Made by a program: the position numbers and the translations under genes
Source of the DNA: Arthrobacter pascens
GTDB lineage: Bacteria; Actinomycetota; Actinomycetes; Actinomycetales; Micrococcaceae
Length of the DNA: 64,000 bases
Assembly (NCBI RefSeq): GCF_017052465.1
Contig: NZ_JAFHKT010000148.1
Span: forward strand, 248,001 to 312,000
Reading direction: 5' to 3'
The notes under the pieces: model-generated
Database searches by the model: none
Seen by the model: only the letters and a program-made list of their open reading frames with translations
What the model was told of the DNA's origin: nothing
Shown here: in pieces, positions 15,504 through 23,476 of the stretch
Layout of the letters: every line of letters starts with the position of its first letter
How positions within the stretch are numbered: the stretch's first letter is position 1

Positions 15504-15851
15504 TCACCTGTCCTCGGCGAGGTCGCGGTAGCGGGCCTCGTTCCGCGCGGCACTTCGGATGTACAGCCAGGCACTGATCCCCGTCACGGGGTAGATGCCG
15601 GTGCCGAGCAGCAGCCAGTCGAGGGGGATGCCGGCAATCCGCGACTCCGCGAGCCCCGGGATGGCGGCCAGGAGCGGAAACGCCCCCAGGACCAGCAGGA
15701 AGCCGCCCGCGACCACGAGGGCCAGCCGCAGCTGGGAGCGGATCAGGGACCGGACGAAGACCTGGCCGACGGCTGATTCCTCTGCCGCTTCCCGGGACTC
15801 CACGGCAGGCCTTGCCGCGGAGCGCGGGGCGGTCACCCTGACCCGTGTCAT
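15504..15851 (-). CDS. Two-helix membrane protein, small partner of the symporter
   Basis: A 115-aa protein with two hydrophobic helices (LRLALVVAGGFLLVLGAFPLLAAI and LDWLLLGTGIYPVTGISAWLYI), then an NEARYRDLAEDR tail. The layout is like the DUF485/YjcH proteins that accompany ActP-type symporters. Its start overlaps the stop of the response regulator by four bases (ATGA), and its stop sits just before the symporter, which indicates translational coupling along the operon. The exact role of such partners is not settled. Confidence 0.72.
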   Translation of the reverse strand: MTRVRVTAPRSAARPAVESREAAEESAVGQVFVRSLIRSQLRLALVVAGGFLLVLGAFPLLAAIPGLAESRIAGIPLDWLLLGTGIYPVTGISAWLYIRSAARNEARYRDLAEDR

Positions 15852-16567
15852 GCCTGCGGCCTGATCCGGGTGGCTTCGAGTTTCTCCCGCACGGACGGCA
15901 GGTGGCGGCGGCTGATCGGCAGCTCGGCCGCTTCCACCGTGACGCTGGGACGCACGGCGGCCAGTTTCAGGTGCGAGACGTGGGACAGGGAGATGAGATA
16001 GGAACGGTGCGTGCGGATGAATCCGGCGTCTGCCCACTGCTGCTCCAGGTCCGCCAGCGGAACGCGGATGAGGTAGCTGGCGTCGGCCGTGTGGAGCCTC
16101 GCATAGTCGCCCTGTGCCTGGACGTACGTGACGTCGTCGCGCCTGATCATTTTCGTTGTGCCGCCCTGGTCCACGGTGATCATCTCCGGTGCGGCGCCGC
16201 CGTCGCGGATCAGCTCGCTGATCCGGCCCACGGAGCGGGCCAGGCGCTCGGCGCGGACGGGTTTCAGGAGGTAGTCCACCGCGGCCAGGTCGAACGCCTC
16301 GAGGGCGCAGTCCTCATCTGCCGTGACAAAGACGACGGCGGGCGGGCGGCTGCTGCGGGAAATCGCCGCTGCGACCTCCAGCCCGGAGACAGCCGGCATG
16401 TGGATGTCGAGGAAGACGGCATCCACTGCCTGGGTTTCCAGCGCACGCAACGCTTCGGCGCCCGACGAGGCGCGGAGGATGGTGCCGATGCGGTCATCCT
16501 TGCCCAGCAGGAAGGCGAGTTCTTCAATGGCGGGCAGCTCGTCGTCGGCGACGAGGACGTTAATCAT
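15848..16567 (-). CDS. LytTR-family response regulator
   Basis: A 239-aa regulator. Residues 1-120 form a receiver domain with the acidic pair VADDE, the phospho-acceptor D54 in VFLDIHMP, and the K in DYLLKPV. Residues about 135-235 are a LytTR DNA-binding domain (IRRDDVTYVQAQGDYARLHT, then FIRTHRSYLISL). LytTR proteins bind paired direct repeats, commonly upstream of carboxylate transporters. It sits between its kinase and the symporter on one operon, so the likely targets are this operon and the divergent actP operon. Confidence 0.93.
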   Translation of the reverse strand: MINVLVADDELPAIEELAFLLGKDDRIGTILRASSGAEALRALETQAVDAVFLDIHMPAVSGLEVAAAISRSSRPPAVVFVTADEDCALEAFDLAAVDYLLKPVRAERLARSVGRISELIRDGGAAPEMITVDQGGTTKMIRRDDVTYVQAQGDYARLHTADASYLIRVPLADLEQQWADAGFIRTHRSYLISLSHVSHLKLAAVRPSVTVEAAELPISRRHLPSVREKLEATRIRPQA

Positions 16568-16612
16568 GGTTCAAGGTTAACTGCAGGTCCATGCCGGCCG
16601 GGCACGGGCGCT

Positions 16613-17803
16613 TCAGGCGTCATGGCCGGGCTGGGACTTCGGGACCCGCATGGTGATCAGCGTGCCCTCCCCGGGCGCCGTCTCAATCACCAGGCCATGA
16701 TCGTCGCCATAGACCTGGCGCAGGCGCGCATCCACGTTCCGCAGGCCAACGTGTTCCCCGTCCGTGTGTCCGGCGAGCATGGACTGGAGTTGCACCGGAT
16801 CCATCCCCACGCCGTCGTCCTCGATGGTGACTTCCGCGAACGCGCCGGAATCATTGGCAGCGATGGTGATGTGCCCGGGTCCCTCCTTCGCTTCCAGGCC
16901 ATGCCGGACGGCATTCTCGACGAGTGGCTGGAGGCTCAGGAACGGAATGACCGTGCCCAGCACCTCGGGGGCGATCCGCAGGCTGACCTGGACCCGTTCG
17001 CCGAAGCGGGCGCGCTCCAGCAGGAGGTACCGGTCGATGCACCGCAGTTCCTCGGCGAGGGTGGTGAAGTCGCCGTGCCGGCGGAACGAGTAGCGCGTGA
17101 AGTCGGCAAATTCCACGACGAGTTCACGCGCCCGGGCAGGGTCAGTATTGATGAAGGAGGCGATCGCGTTAAGGGAGTTGTAAATGAAATGCGGGCTGAT
17201 CTGGGCACGCAGGGCCCGCACCTCCGCCTCCATCAGCAGCGTCCGCGACGCATCAAGTTCGGCCAGCTCCACCTGGGCCGCGACCCAGTCGGCCACCTCG
17301 CTGGTGGCGCGCACCAGGCCCGCACCGGCCGACGGCGCAAACGCCGCAACCACCCCCACCACCCGGGACCCGGCGCGGATCGGTGCGATGACGGCGGAAC
17401 TGACGCGCCCGGCGGCCAGCGCCGGAAAATCCCCGGCAGTGATCACCTGTGTCCGCCCGCCGGCGAGGACATCGGCGGCCAGCGGCATCAACTGGGGTTT
17501 GAGCTCCTCGGCCGCGCCGTCCCATGCCAGCACCCCGGAGACGTCGGTGATGGCCAGGGCGTCGCATCCCAGCAGCCCCCGCAGCTGCCGGCTGGCCTTC
17601 GCGGCGCCTGCGGGGTTCAGTCCCGTCCGCAAGTGCTGGCCGGCTTTCGACGCCGCGTGCAGGGTGTTGTAGGTGGCGCGCTCGGCGTCGGTGCCCAGCT
17701 CACGGAAGGAGCGGAGCACCTTGAGCCCAACGCCCACGACGACGGCAATCGCCAAGGCGATCACCGCAACTGCGGCCGCGGCGTAGAGAGGGGAGTCGGG
17801 CAT
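16613..17803 (-). CDS. LytS-type sensor histidine kinase
   Basis: A 396-aa kinase. It has one N-terminal transmembrane helix (about residues 7-27), a GAF-like sensor region (about 60-165), the His_kinase segment LRAQISPHFIYNSLNAIASFI with phospho-acceptor H205, and a C-terminal HATPase with N-box LVENAVRHG and G-box DDGVGM. It lacks the multi-helix 5TM-LYT sensor, so signal input is probably through the GAF domain. ATG at 17803 opens the operon kinase-regulator-small membrane protein-symporter. The response regulator gene begins about 45 bp downstream. Confidence 0.9.
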   Translation of the reverse strand: MPDSPLYAAAAVAVIALAIAVVVGVGLKVLRSFRELGTDAERATYNTLHAASKAGQHLRTGLNPAGAAKASRQLRGLLGCDALAITDVSGVLAWDGAAEELKPQLMPLAADVLAGGRTQVITAGDFPALAAGRVSSAVIAPIRAGSRVVGVVAAFAPSAGAGLVRATSEVADWVAAQVELAELDASRTLLMEAEVRALRAQISPHFIYNSLNAIASFINTDPARARELVVEFADFTRYSFRRHGDFTTLAEELRCIDRYLLLERARFGERVQVSLRIAPEVLGTVIPFLSLQPLVENAVRHGLEAKEGPGHITIAANDSGAFAEVTIEDDGVGMDPVQLQSMLAGHTDGEHVGLRNVDARLRQVYGDDHGLVIETAPGEGTLITMRVPKSQPGHDA

Positions 17804-17898
17804 GCTGCCAGCGTAGCGCGTGCCGTTTGTCGCAGCATCGCGACCGCTAGGCGACCGGGGGCCCGCAAATACTGGAACCCTGCCCCGGAGCGGAGCAC

Positions 17899-17914
17899 AG
17901 TGATGGGAGTCACA
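17899..17914. promoter_or_regulatory. CRP/GlxR-like site upstream of the actP operon
   Basis: AGTGA-TGGGAG-TCACA matches the TGTGA-N6-TCACA consensus at nine of ten positions. It lies in the divergent gap between the kinase operon and the DUF485-actP operon, 70 bp before the DUF485 start. In Corynebacterium, GlxR acts on acetate-metabolism genes, which fits. A single nine-of-ten match is not strong alone. Confidence 0.4.
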
Positions 17915-17983
17915 CTGCCGTGGAAGCATCCGCTCTGGAAGCGTCAAGGCCGGTGTGGAAGACAGTCTCAACGAGGAGGAATC

Positions 17984-18379
17984 ATGGGTAATGATGCCCG
18001 AACTCCGGACGTAGCGGCGTCCGCGGACTTCGAGGAAGTCCAAGCCACCGCGCAATTCCAGGAGCTGCGCAAGCGCCACCGCAGCTTTGTGTTTCCCATG
18101 GCGGCTGCGTTCCTGCTGTGGTACTTCGCGTACGTCCTGCTGGCCGACTACGCGGTGGGCTTCATGTCCACCAAAGTGTGGGGCAACATCAACATCGGGC
18201 TGATCATGGGGCTGCTCCAGTTCGTCACGACGTTTGCGATCACCGGCTGGTACGTCAGCTACTGCAACAGGAAGCTGGACCCCGTCGCCGCGGAGATCCG
18301 TCACGGCATTGAAGGGCACGAATTCGACAAAGCGGCCACGGGAGTGTCCGGCGGCGCAGCGGGCGGAGCAGCCAAATGA
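17984..18379 (+). CDS. DUF485-family membrane protein
   Basis: A 131-aa protein with two transmembrane helices (FVFPMAAAFLLWYFAYVLLADYAVGFM and IGLIMGLLQFVTTFAITGWYVSYC) and the DUF485 features F-x-LRKRHRSFVFP and RKLDPVAAEIR. DUF485 genes almost always precede ActP-type symporters and are thought to be accessory. ATG at 17984 follows GAGGAGGAATC. Its last bases overlap the actP start by four (ATGA). The long frame upstream of this ATG runs opposite the kinase genes and is not coding. Confidence 0.9.
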   Translation: MGNDARTPDVAASADFEEVQATAQFQELRKRHRSFVFPMAAAFLLWYFAYVLLADYAVGFMSTKVWGNINIGLIMGLLQFVTTFAITGWYVSYCNRKLDPVAAEIRHGIEGHEFDKAATGVSGGAAGGAAK

Positions 18380-19992
18380 TCAGCATTCCCACAGCGGTTG
18401 ACGTTGCCGCGCTCAAGGAGACAACCCTCCTCAACATGGGCATCTTCGGCCTGTTCGTCGCGGTCACCATGGTGATCGTCCTGCGGGCGAGCCGGAACAA
18501 CAAGACGGCGGCTGACTACTACGCCGCCGGCCGGTCGTTCACCGGATCGCAGAACGGCACCGCCATCGCGGGGGACTACCTGTCCGCCGCCTCCTTCCTG
18601 GGGATCACCGGAGCCATTGCCATCAACGGCTACGACGGCTTCATGTACTCCATCGGGTTCCTCGTCGCGTGGCTTGTGGCACTCCTGCTCGTGGCCGAAC
18701 TGCTGCGCAACACCGGCAAGTTCACCATGGCCGACGTCCTTTCCTTCCGCCTTAAGCAGCGTCCCGTCCGCATCGCCGCCGCCATCTCCACGCTGGCTGT
18801 CTGCTTCTTCTACCTGCTGGCCCAGATGGCCGGCGCCGGCAGCCTCATCTCGCTGCTGCTTGGCATCAGCGACTGGGGAGGCCAGGCCCTCGTGATCATC
18901 GTGGTGGGCGCACTCATGATCATGTACGTCCTGATCGGCGGCATGAAGGGCACCACCTGGGTGCAGATCATCAAGGCCATCCTGCTCATCGCCGGAGCAG
19001 CCGTGATGACGCTCTGGGTCCTGGCCATCTACGGCTTCAATCTGTCCAGCCTGCTGGGCGCGGCCGTGGACACCGCCAACAATCCTGCCGTGCTCAACCC
19101 CGGCCTGCAGTACGGCAAGACCGAAACATCCAAGCTGGACTTCATGTCACTCGGCCTGGCCCTGGTGCTCGGCACCGCGGCCCTGCCGCACGTGCTCATG
19201 CGGTTCTACACGGTGCCCACCGCCAAGGAAGCCCGGAAATCCGTGGTCTGGTCCATCTGGCTGATCGGCCTGTTCTACCTCTTCACCCTGGTCCTCGGCT
19301 ACGGCGCTGCTGCCCTCGTGGGCGCGGCCACCATCAAGGCAGCCCCCGGCGGTGTCAACTCTGCGGCTCCGCTGCTGGCCTTCCACCTCGGCGGCCCGCT
19401 GCTGCTGGGCTTCATCTCCGCGGTGGCCTTCGCCACGATCCTCGCCGTGGTGGCCGGACTCACCATCACTGCAGCAGCGTCCTTCGCGCACGATATCTAC
19501 GCCAGCGTCATCGCCAAGGGAAAGGCCGACGCCGACACCGAGGTCAAGGTGGCCCGGCGCACGGTGGTGGTCATCGGAGTCCTGGCGATTGTGGGCGGCA
19601 TCTTCGCCAACGGGCAGAACGTGGCCTTCCTGGTGGCGCTCGCGTTCGCCGTGGCCGCCTCCGCCAACCTGCCGACGATCATCTACTCGCTGTTCTGGCG
19701 CAGGTTCACCACCCAGGGCGCCATCTGGAGCATGTATGGGGGCCTGGGCTCGGCCATCCTCCTGATCGCTTTCTCCCCGGTGGTTTCCGGAGCCGCGACG
19801 TCCATGATTCCGGGCTCCAACTTTGCCGTCTTCCCGCTCAGCAACCCAGGCATTGTGTCCATCCCGCTGGCCTTCCTCCTCGGCTGGCTGGGTACGGTCC
19901 TGGACAAGAAGACGGAAGACCCCGCCAAGCAGGCCGAAATGGAAGTCCGCTCGCTGACCGGCGTGGGCGCGGAGAAGGCCGTCGACCACTGA
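18376..19992 (+). CDS. actP: Cation/acetate symporter
   Basis: A 538-aa sodium/solute symporter close to ActP, which imports acetate and related short carboxylates. Signature parts are TAADYYAAGRSFTGSQNGTAIAGDYLSAASFLGITG at helix 1-2, RFYTVPTAKEARKSV in the middle loop, and about 13 helices. The N-terminus is hydrophobic and may be a signal-anchor. It is coupled to the DUF485 gene by a four-base overlap. A second SSS symporter lies divergently at 14-15.5 kb, so the locus may handle two carboxylates or two affinity ranges. Confidence 0.93.
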   Translation: MISIPTAVDVAALKETTLLNMGIFGLFVAVTMVIVLRASRNNKTAADYYAAGRSFTGSQNGTAIAGDYLSAASFLGITGAIAINGYDGFMYSIGFLVAWLVALLLVAELLRNTGKFTMADVLSFRLKQRPVRIAAAISTLAVCFFYLLAQMAGAGSLISLLLGISDWGGQALVIIVVGALMIMYVLIGGMKGTTWVQIIKAILLIAGAAVMTLWVLAIYGFNLSSLLGAAVDTANNPAVLNPGLQYGKTETSKLDFMSLGLALVLGTAALPHVLMRFYTVPTAKEARKSVVWSIWLIGLFYLFTLVLGYGAAALVGAATIKAAPGGVNSAAPLLAFHLGGPLLLGFISAVAFATILAVVAGLTITAAASFAHDIYASVIAKGKADADTEVKVARRTVVVIGVLAIVGGIFANGQNVAFLVALAFAVAASANLPTIIYSLFWRRFTTQGAIWSMYGGLGSAILLIAFSPVVSGAATSMIPGSNFAVFPLSNPGIVSIPLAFLLGWLGTVLDKKTEDPAKQAEMEVRSLTGVGAEKAVDH

Positions 19993-20056
19993 CCGACTTC
20001 TGCCCCGACCGACCCCTGCACTGACTGACCCCCGCACCAAGAGGCGGGGATAGCAG

Positions 20057-20095
20057 AAGCCCCCGTGCACTTCACCGTGAAGTGCACGGGGGCTT
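20057..20095. terminator. 18-bp stem-loop between convergent genes
   Basis: AAGCCCCCGTGCACTTCA (20057-20074) and its exact reverse complement (20078-20095) are separated by CCG. It lies between actP and the convergent gene at 20113. Neither side has a clear T-run, so it may act as an mRNA 3'-end stabiliser or a weak bidirectional terminator. Confidence 0.6.
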
Positions 20096-20112
20096 CCGCT
20101 GTCCATGCCTGT

Positions 20113-20625
20113 TCAGCCCTTTGGTTTGAGCCGGATGGTGACCATCTTCAGATCGTCCGTTCCGGAAAATCGGTAAACGAGCTCCACGTCTTTGCCGTCG
20201 CACTGGATGACGCCGACAACGTCTGCGATGTTGGAGCCGTTCTCGCCGCTGACCTTGAGGTCGTCGAATGCTGTGGTGCAGGACGGATCGAGATTCAGGC
20301 TCTGGACGCCTGATTCGAAGGTCTCGCGCGACAGTTGCTGTTTCAGCGCCGGGTCCAGGAAGTCGTCGTATGCCTTGCCTGTTTCACCGGAGATGACGAG
20401 CTTGGTGAAATTGTCAGCCAAATCCGAGGCCTGGCGGGTTGCCCCGCCCACCAGGTTCAGCAGGAGCGCGACACCCACGGCCACCAGGAGCAGGACGCCT
20501 CCCACGATGCCCAGCACTATCCAGAGTCCTTTGCGGCTCTGTGCCGGCGGCTGGATGGGAGGCTGCAGCCTCCGATGCCGCCGCTGGTACGGGTCCTGGG
20601 TGTTACTCACTGGCGGGCCTTTCAT
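20113..20625 (-). CDS. Membrane-anchored hypothetical protein
   Basis: A 170-aa protein with a proline/arginine-rich cytoplasmic head, one transmembrane helix (about residues 33-58, GLWIVLGIVGGVLLLVAVGVALLLNL) and an outer domain of about 110 aa with two cysteines (SCTT and IQCDG) that could form a disulfide. The outer part recalls small DUF4878-like lipocalin/cystatin-fold domains, but I do not recognise it firmly. ATG at 20625 overlaps the stop of the Lrp gene by four bases; a GTG at 20610 with AAGG upstream is an alternative. The function is unknown. Confidence 0.62.
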   Translation of the reverse strand: MKGPPVSNTQDPYQRRHRRLQPPIQPPAQSRKGLWIVLGIVGGVLLLVAVGVALLLNLVGGATRQASDLADNFTKLVISGETGKAYDDFLDPALKQQLSRETFESGVQSLNLDPSCTTAFDDLKVSGENGSNIADVVGVIQCDGKDVELVYRFSGTDDLKMVTIRLKPKG

Positions 20626-21095
20626 TCTTCTGCCGAACCGCGGTCCAGGAGCGGTTGGATCCGGAACGGAATCAGCTCTCCCATGGCCAGTGCGGTGTCC
20701 GTTCGTTCCACCCCGTCGCAGGCAAGGATTTTTCCGTTGATCCGGAACAGGTCTTCGGCGTCAAGGGCCACCACGCGCAGCAGCAGGTCGGCAGAGCCCG
20801 TGAGCCCGTAGCCTTCGAGGATCTCAGGAATACTTGCCAACTGTTCGGCCAGGCTGCCGAGCTTCTGCTGCTGGACGTGGACCGAGATGAAGGCCATCAG
20901 CGGATAGCCCAGGGAGACCGGATTGATGCGGCGCTCAAAGGACAGGAAGACATGCTTCTTTTCGAGCTGGGCCATCCGGGCCTGGACCGTGTTCCGGGAC
21001 AGGCCCAGCTTCTGGGCCAAGGCAACGACCGTCCGGCGGGGGTCCCGCGCCAAGGCCGAAAGCAGGCGGGTGTCGGTGCCATCCAAAGCTTGCAT
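20622..21095 (-). CDS. Lrp/AsnC-family regulator, likely BkdR-like
   Basis: A 157-aa regulator. The N-terminal HTH contains LLSALARDPRRTVVALAQKLGLSRNTVQARMAQLE. The C-terminal RAM-like domain (residues about 65-145) has GYPLMAFISVHV and GSADLLLRVVA. Lrp members next to keto-acid dehydrogenase genes, such as Pseudomonas BkdR, activate them with branched-chain amino acids as ligands. This gene is divergent from bkdABC, which fits that role. ATG at 21095 was chosen; a TAGTCT box ends eight bases before it, so its leader would be very short. Confidence 0.88.
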   Translation of the reverse strand: MQALDGTDTRLLSALARDPRRTVVALAQKLGLSRNTVQARMAQLEKKHVFLSFERRINPVSLGYPLMAFISVHVQQQKLGSLAEQLASIPEILEGYGLTGSADLLLRVVALDAEDLFRINGKILACDGVERTDTALAMGELIPFRIQPLLDRGSAEE

Positions 21096-21177
21096 AATGC
21101 GCAAGACTAGCACGGTCCAGGGCCTTGAAATGGTGCATTCTGCTCACTTTTTTAGGCAGTGGTTGTACCCCCTGAGC

Positions 21178-21197
21178 ATTGTGAGTATGGTCACAAT
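21178..21197. promoter_or_regulatory. Perfect CRP/GlxR-type palindrome upstream of bkdABC
   Basis: ATTGTGA-GTATGG-TCACAAT contains a ten-of-ten TGTGA-N6-TCACA site (21180-21195) with two more paired bases on each side. It is in the divergent gap between the Lrp gene and bkdA, about 80-110 bp from either start. That is well placed for cAMP-CRP/GlxR control of branched-chain keto acid oxidation. Confidence 0.65.
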
Positions 21198-21290
21198 TAT
21201 CCGGAGCAACGGCGCCCGGAAGGCCGGAAGCGGAAGGATCACGAGTCCTTTCGCGGCACGGTGACACGACGTCAGAAGGTTGCGGCAACA

Positions 21291-22466
21291 GTGGTGACAG
21301 ACGATGCGGGCCAGGGCGGAACAACCGCCGGCCGGGACAACAAGACAGGGCACCAGGGCGGCGCAGGCCACAACCTGGTTCAGCTGATCACCCCCGCGGG
21401 GGAGCGCGTCAGCCATCCGGAATATGACCCCTGGGTCAGGGACGTATCAGACGAGCAACTGTGCTCGCTCTACGAGGACCTGGTGGTGGTCCGGCGGATC
21501 GACCAAGAGGCAACTGCACTGCAGCGCCAGGGCGAACTGGGCCTCTGGCCTCCGCTGCTGGGCCAGGAGGCCTCGCAGGTGGGATCCGTGCGCTCGCTGC
21601 GCGATGATGACTTTATTTTTCCCAGTTACCGTGAAAACGGCGTGGCCTACTGCCGCGGGGTGGACCTGACGGACATCCTGCGCGTCTGGCGCGGGAATGC
21701 CTCCGGTGGCTGGGACCCGTACACCGTCAACATGGCGATTCCGCAGATCGTCATCGGCGCGCAGACGCTGCACGCCACGGGCTACGCCATGGGAATCCAA
21801 AACGACGGTGCCGATTCCGCGGCAATTGTGTACTTCGGCGACGGTGCCACAAGCAAGGGCGATGTCAACGAGGCCATGGTCTTCGCGGCCAGTTACCAGG
21901 TGCCGCTGGTGTTTTTCTGCCAGAACAACCACTGGGCCATTTCCGAACCCGTGCGCCTCCAGTCCCACACCCACCTCGCGGAACGAGGTACCGGCTTCGG
22001 CATGCCCAGCATGCGCGTTGACGGCAACGATGTGCTGGCGGTCATGGCTGCCACGCGCGTGGCACTTGACCGGGCCCGCCGCGGCGGCGGCCCCACCTTC
22101 ATCGAGGCCGTCACGTACAGGATGGGCCCACATACGACGGCGGATGACCCCACCCGGTACCGTGACGCCAACGAACTCGAGGACTGGGCGGCAAAGGATC
22201 CGATCGGCCGGGTCCATGCGCTGCTTGACCGGAAGGGCCTGTTCACCGAAGAGTTCGAATCTTCCGTGCGGACTAAAGCGGACTCAGTCGCCAGGGAGCT
22301 GCGTGCCGGCTGCGTCGGCATGCCGGACCCCGAACCCCTGGACGTCTTTAAGCATGTGTACAGCACTCCCAACTCCTGGCTGGACCGCCAGCAGGACCAC
22401 TACTCCCGTTACCTGGCCAGCTTCGGCGATCCCGCAGGGGCCATTACTGAAGAAGGTGCACGCTGA
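21291..22466 (+). CDS. bkdA: Branched-chain 2-keto acid dehydrogenase E1 alpha
   Basis: The thiamine-diphosphate E1 alpha subunit (about 391 aa), which decarboxylates keto acids of leucine, isoleucine and valine. It has the TPP/magnesium motif YFGDGATSKGDVNEAMVFAA...NN, the RENGVAYCRGVD segment, and the phosphorylation-loop-like YRMGPHTTADDPTRYR. The PDH E1 alpha family is similar, but the downstream acyl-CoA genes favour the branched-chain role. Three GTG starts are possible (21261, 21291, 21294); 21291 has AAGG eleven bases upstream. The stop overlaps the next start by one base. Confidence 0.87.
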   Translation: MVTDDAGQGGTTAGRDNKTGHQGGAGHNLVQLITPAGERVSHPEYDPWVRDVSDEQLCSLYEDLVVVRRIDQEATALQRQGELGLWPPLLGQEASQVGSVRSLRDDDFIFPSYRENGVAYCRGVDLTDILRVWRGNASGGWDPYTVNMAIPQIVIGAQTLHATGYAMGIQNDGADSAAIVYFGDGATSKGDVNEAMVFAASYQVPLVFFCQNNHWAISEPVRLQSHTHLAERGTGFGMPSMRVDGNDVLAVMAATRVALDRARRGGGPTFIEAVTYRMGPHTTADDPTRYRDANELEDWAAKDPIGRVHALLDRKGLFTEEFESSVRTKADSVARELRAGCVGMPDPEPLDVFKHVYSTPNSWLDRQQDHYSRYLASFGDPAGAITEEGAR

Positions 22467-23476
22467 TGACGCAGCTGACCTTTGCGCGGGCCATAAACTC
22501 CGGCCTTCGCAAATCCCTCGAGAACGATCCCAAAGTGGTCCTCATGGGCGAGGACATTGGCACCCTGGGCGGTGTTTTCCGTGTGACGGACGGGCTGCAG
22601 AAGGACTTCGGCAAGCACCGCGTCATTGATACACCGCTCGCCGAATCCGGGATTGTCGGGACGGCGGTGGGGCTGGCCTACCGCGGTTACCGGCCGGTGG
22701 TGGAAATCCAATTCGACGGTTTTGTCTACTCCGCCTTCGACCAGATCGTCTCGCAGTTGGCGAAGATGCATTACCGCACCCGCGGCGCCGTGAAGATGCC
22801 CATCACCATCCGCATCCCGTTTGGCGGCGGCATCGGATCTCCGGAGCACCACTCCGAGTCGCCGGAGGCCTACTTCGCCCATACGGCAGGTCTTCGTGTG
22901 ATAACCCCGGCCAGCCCGCAGGATGCGCACACGATGATCCAGCAGGCCATTTCCTGTGACGACCCCGTGATCTTCTTTGAGCCCAAGCGCAGGTACCACG
23001 ACAAAGGCGAGGTGGACGAGTCACTCGATCCCAATTCCGCCCCGCCGATGGGCCAGGCGCGGGTGGTCACGGACGGCCGCGACGTCACGCTCGTTGCCTA
23101 CGGGCCGCTGGTGAAGACGGCCCGAGATGCAGCCACCGCGGCCGCCGATGAAGGTGTGTCGGTTGAAGTCATCGACCTGCGGTCTCTGGCCCCCGTGGAT
23201 TTTGCCACGGTGGAGGCCTCGGTGCGCAAGACCGGCCGGCTCGTGATCACACACGAGGCCGGGCAGTCAGGCGGGCTCGGCGCGGAAGTTGCGGCCAGCA
23301 TCACTGAGCGCTGCTTCTACCACCTGGAGGCGGCCCCCGTCCGCATCACAGGTTTTGACGTGCCCTACCCGTACTCCAAGCTGGAGATGCACCACCTCCC
23401 CAGCCTGGACAGGATCCTCGACGGCGTGGACCGGGCGCTCGGCCGGCCGAACTCGCTGAGCGGGCTGGAAGGATGA
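22466..23476 (+). CDS. bkdB: Branched-chain 2-keto acid dehydrogenase E1 beta
   Basis: A 336-aa E1 beta subunit with the transketolase-type pyrimidine domain. Motifs include VLMGEDIGTLGGVFRVTDGLQ, DTPLAESGIVGTAVGLAYRGYRPVVEIQFDGF, IPFGGGIGSPEHHSESPEAYFAHTAGL and the C-terminal DLRSLAPVDFATV and HEAGQSGGLGAEVAA. It forms the alpha2beta2 E1 with the preceding gene. ATG at 22466 shares one base with the bkdA stop, and its own end overlaps bkdC by four, so the three subunits are tightly coupled. Confidence 0.92.
   Translation: MTQLTFARAINSGLRKSLENDPKVVLMGEDIGTLGGVFRVTDGLQKDFGKHRVIDTPLAESGIVGTAVGLAYRGYRPVVEIQFDGFVYSAFDQIVSQLAKMHYRTRGAVKMPITIRIPFGGGIGSPEHHSESPEAYFAHTAGLRVITPASPQDAHTMIQQAISCDDPVIFFEPKRRYHDKGEVDESLDPNSAPPMGQARVVTDGRDVTLVAYGPLVKTARDAATAAADEGVSVEVIDLRSLAPVDFATVEASVRKTGRLVITHEAGQSGGLGAEVAASITERCFYHLEAAPVRITGFDVPYPYSKLEMHHLPSLDRILDGVDRALGRPNSLSGLEG

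Noticed and set aside
15845..17983. An open frame upstream of the DUF485 ATG, antisense to the kinase and regulator
   Set aside because: Only the last 131 residues form a real protein (ATG 17984 with GAGGAGGA). The rest is antisense to the two-component genes.
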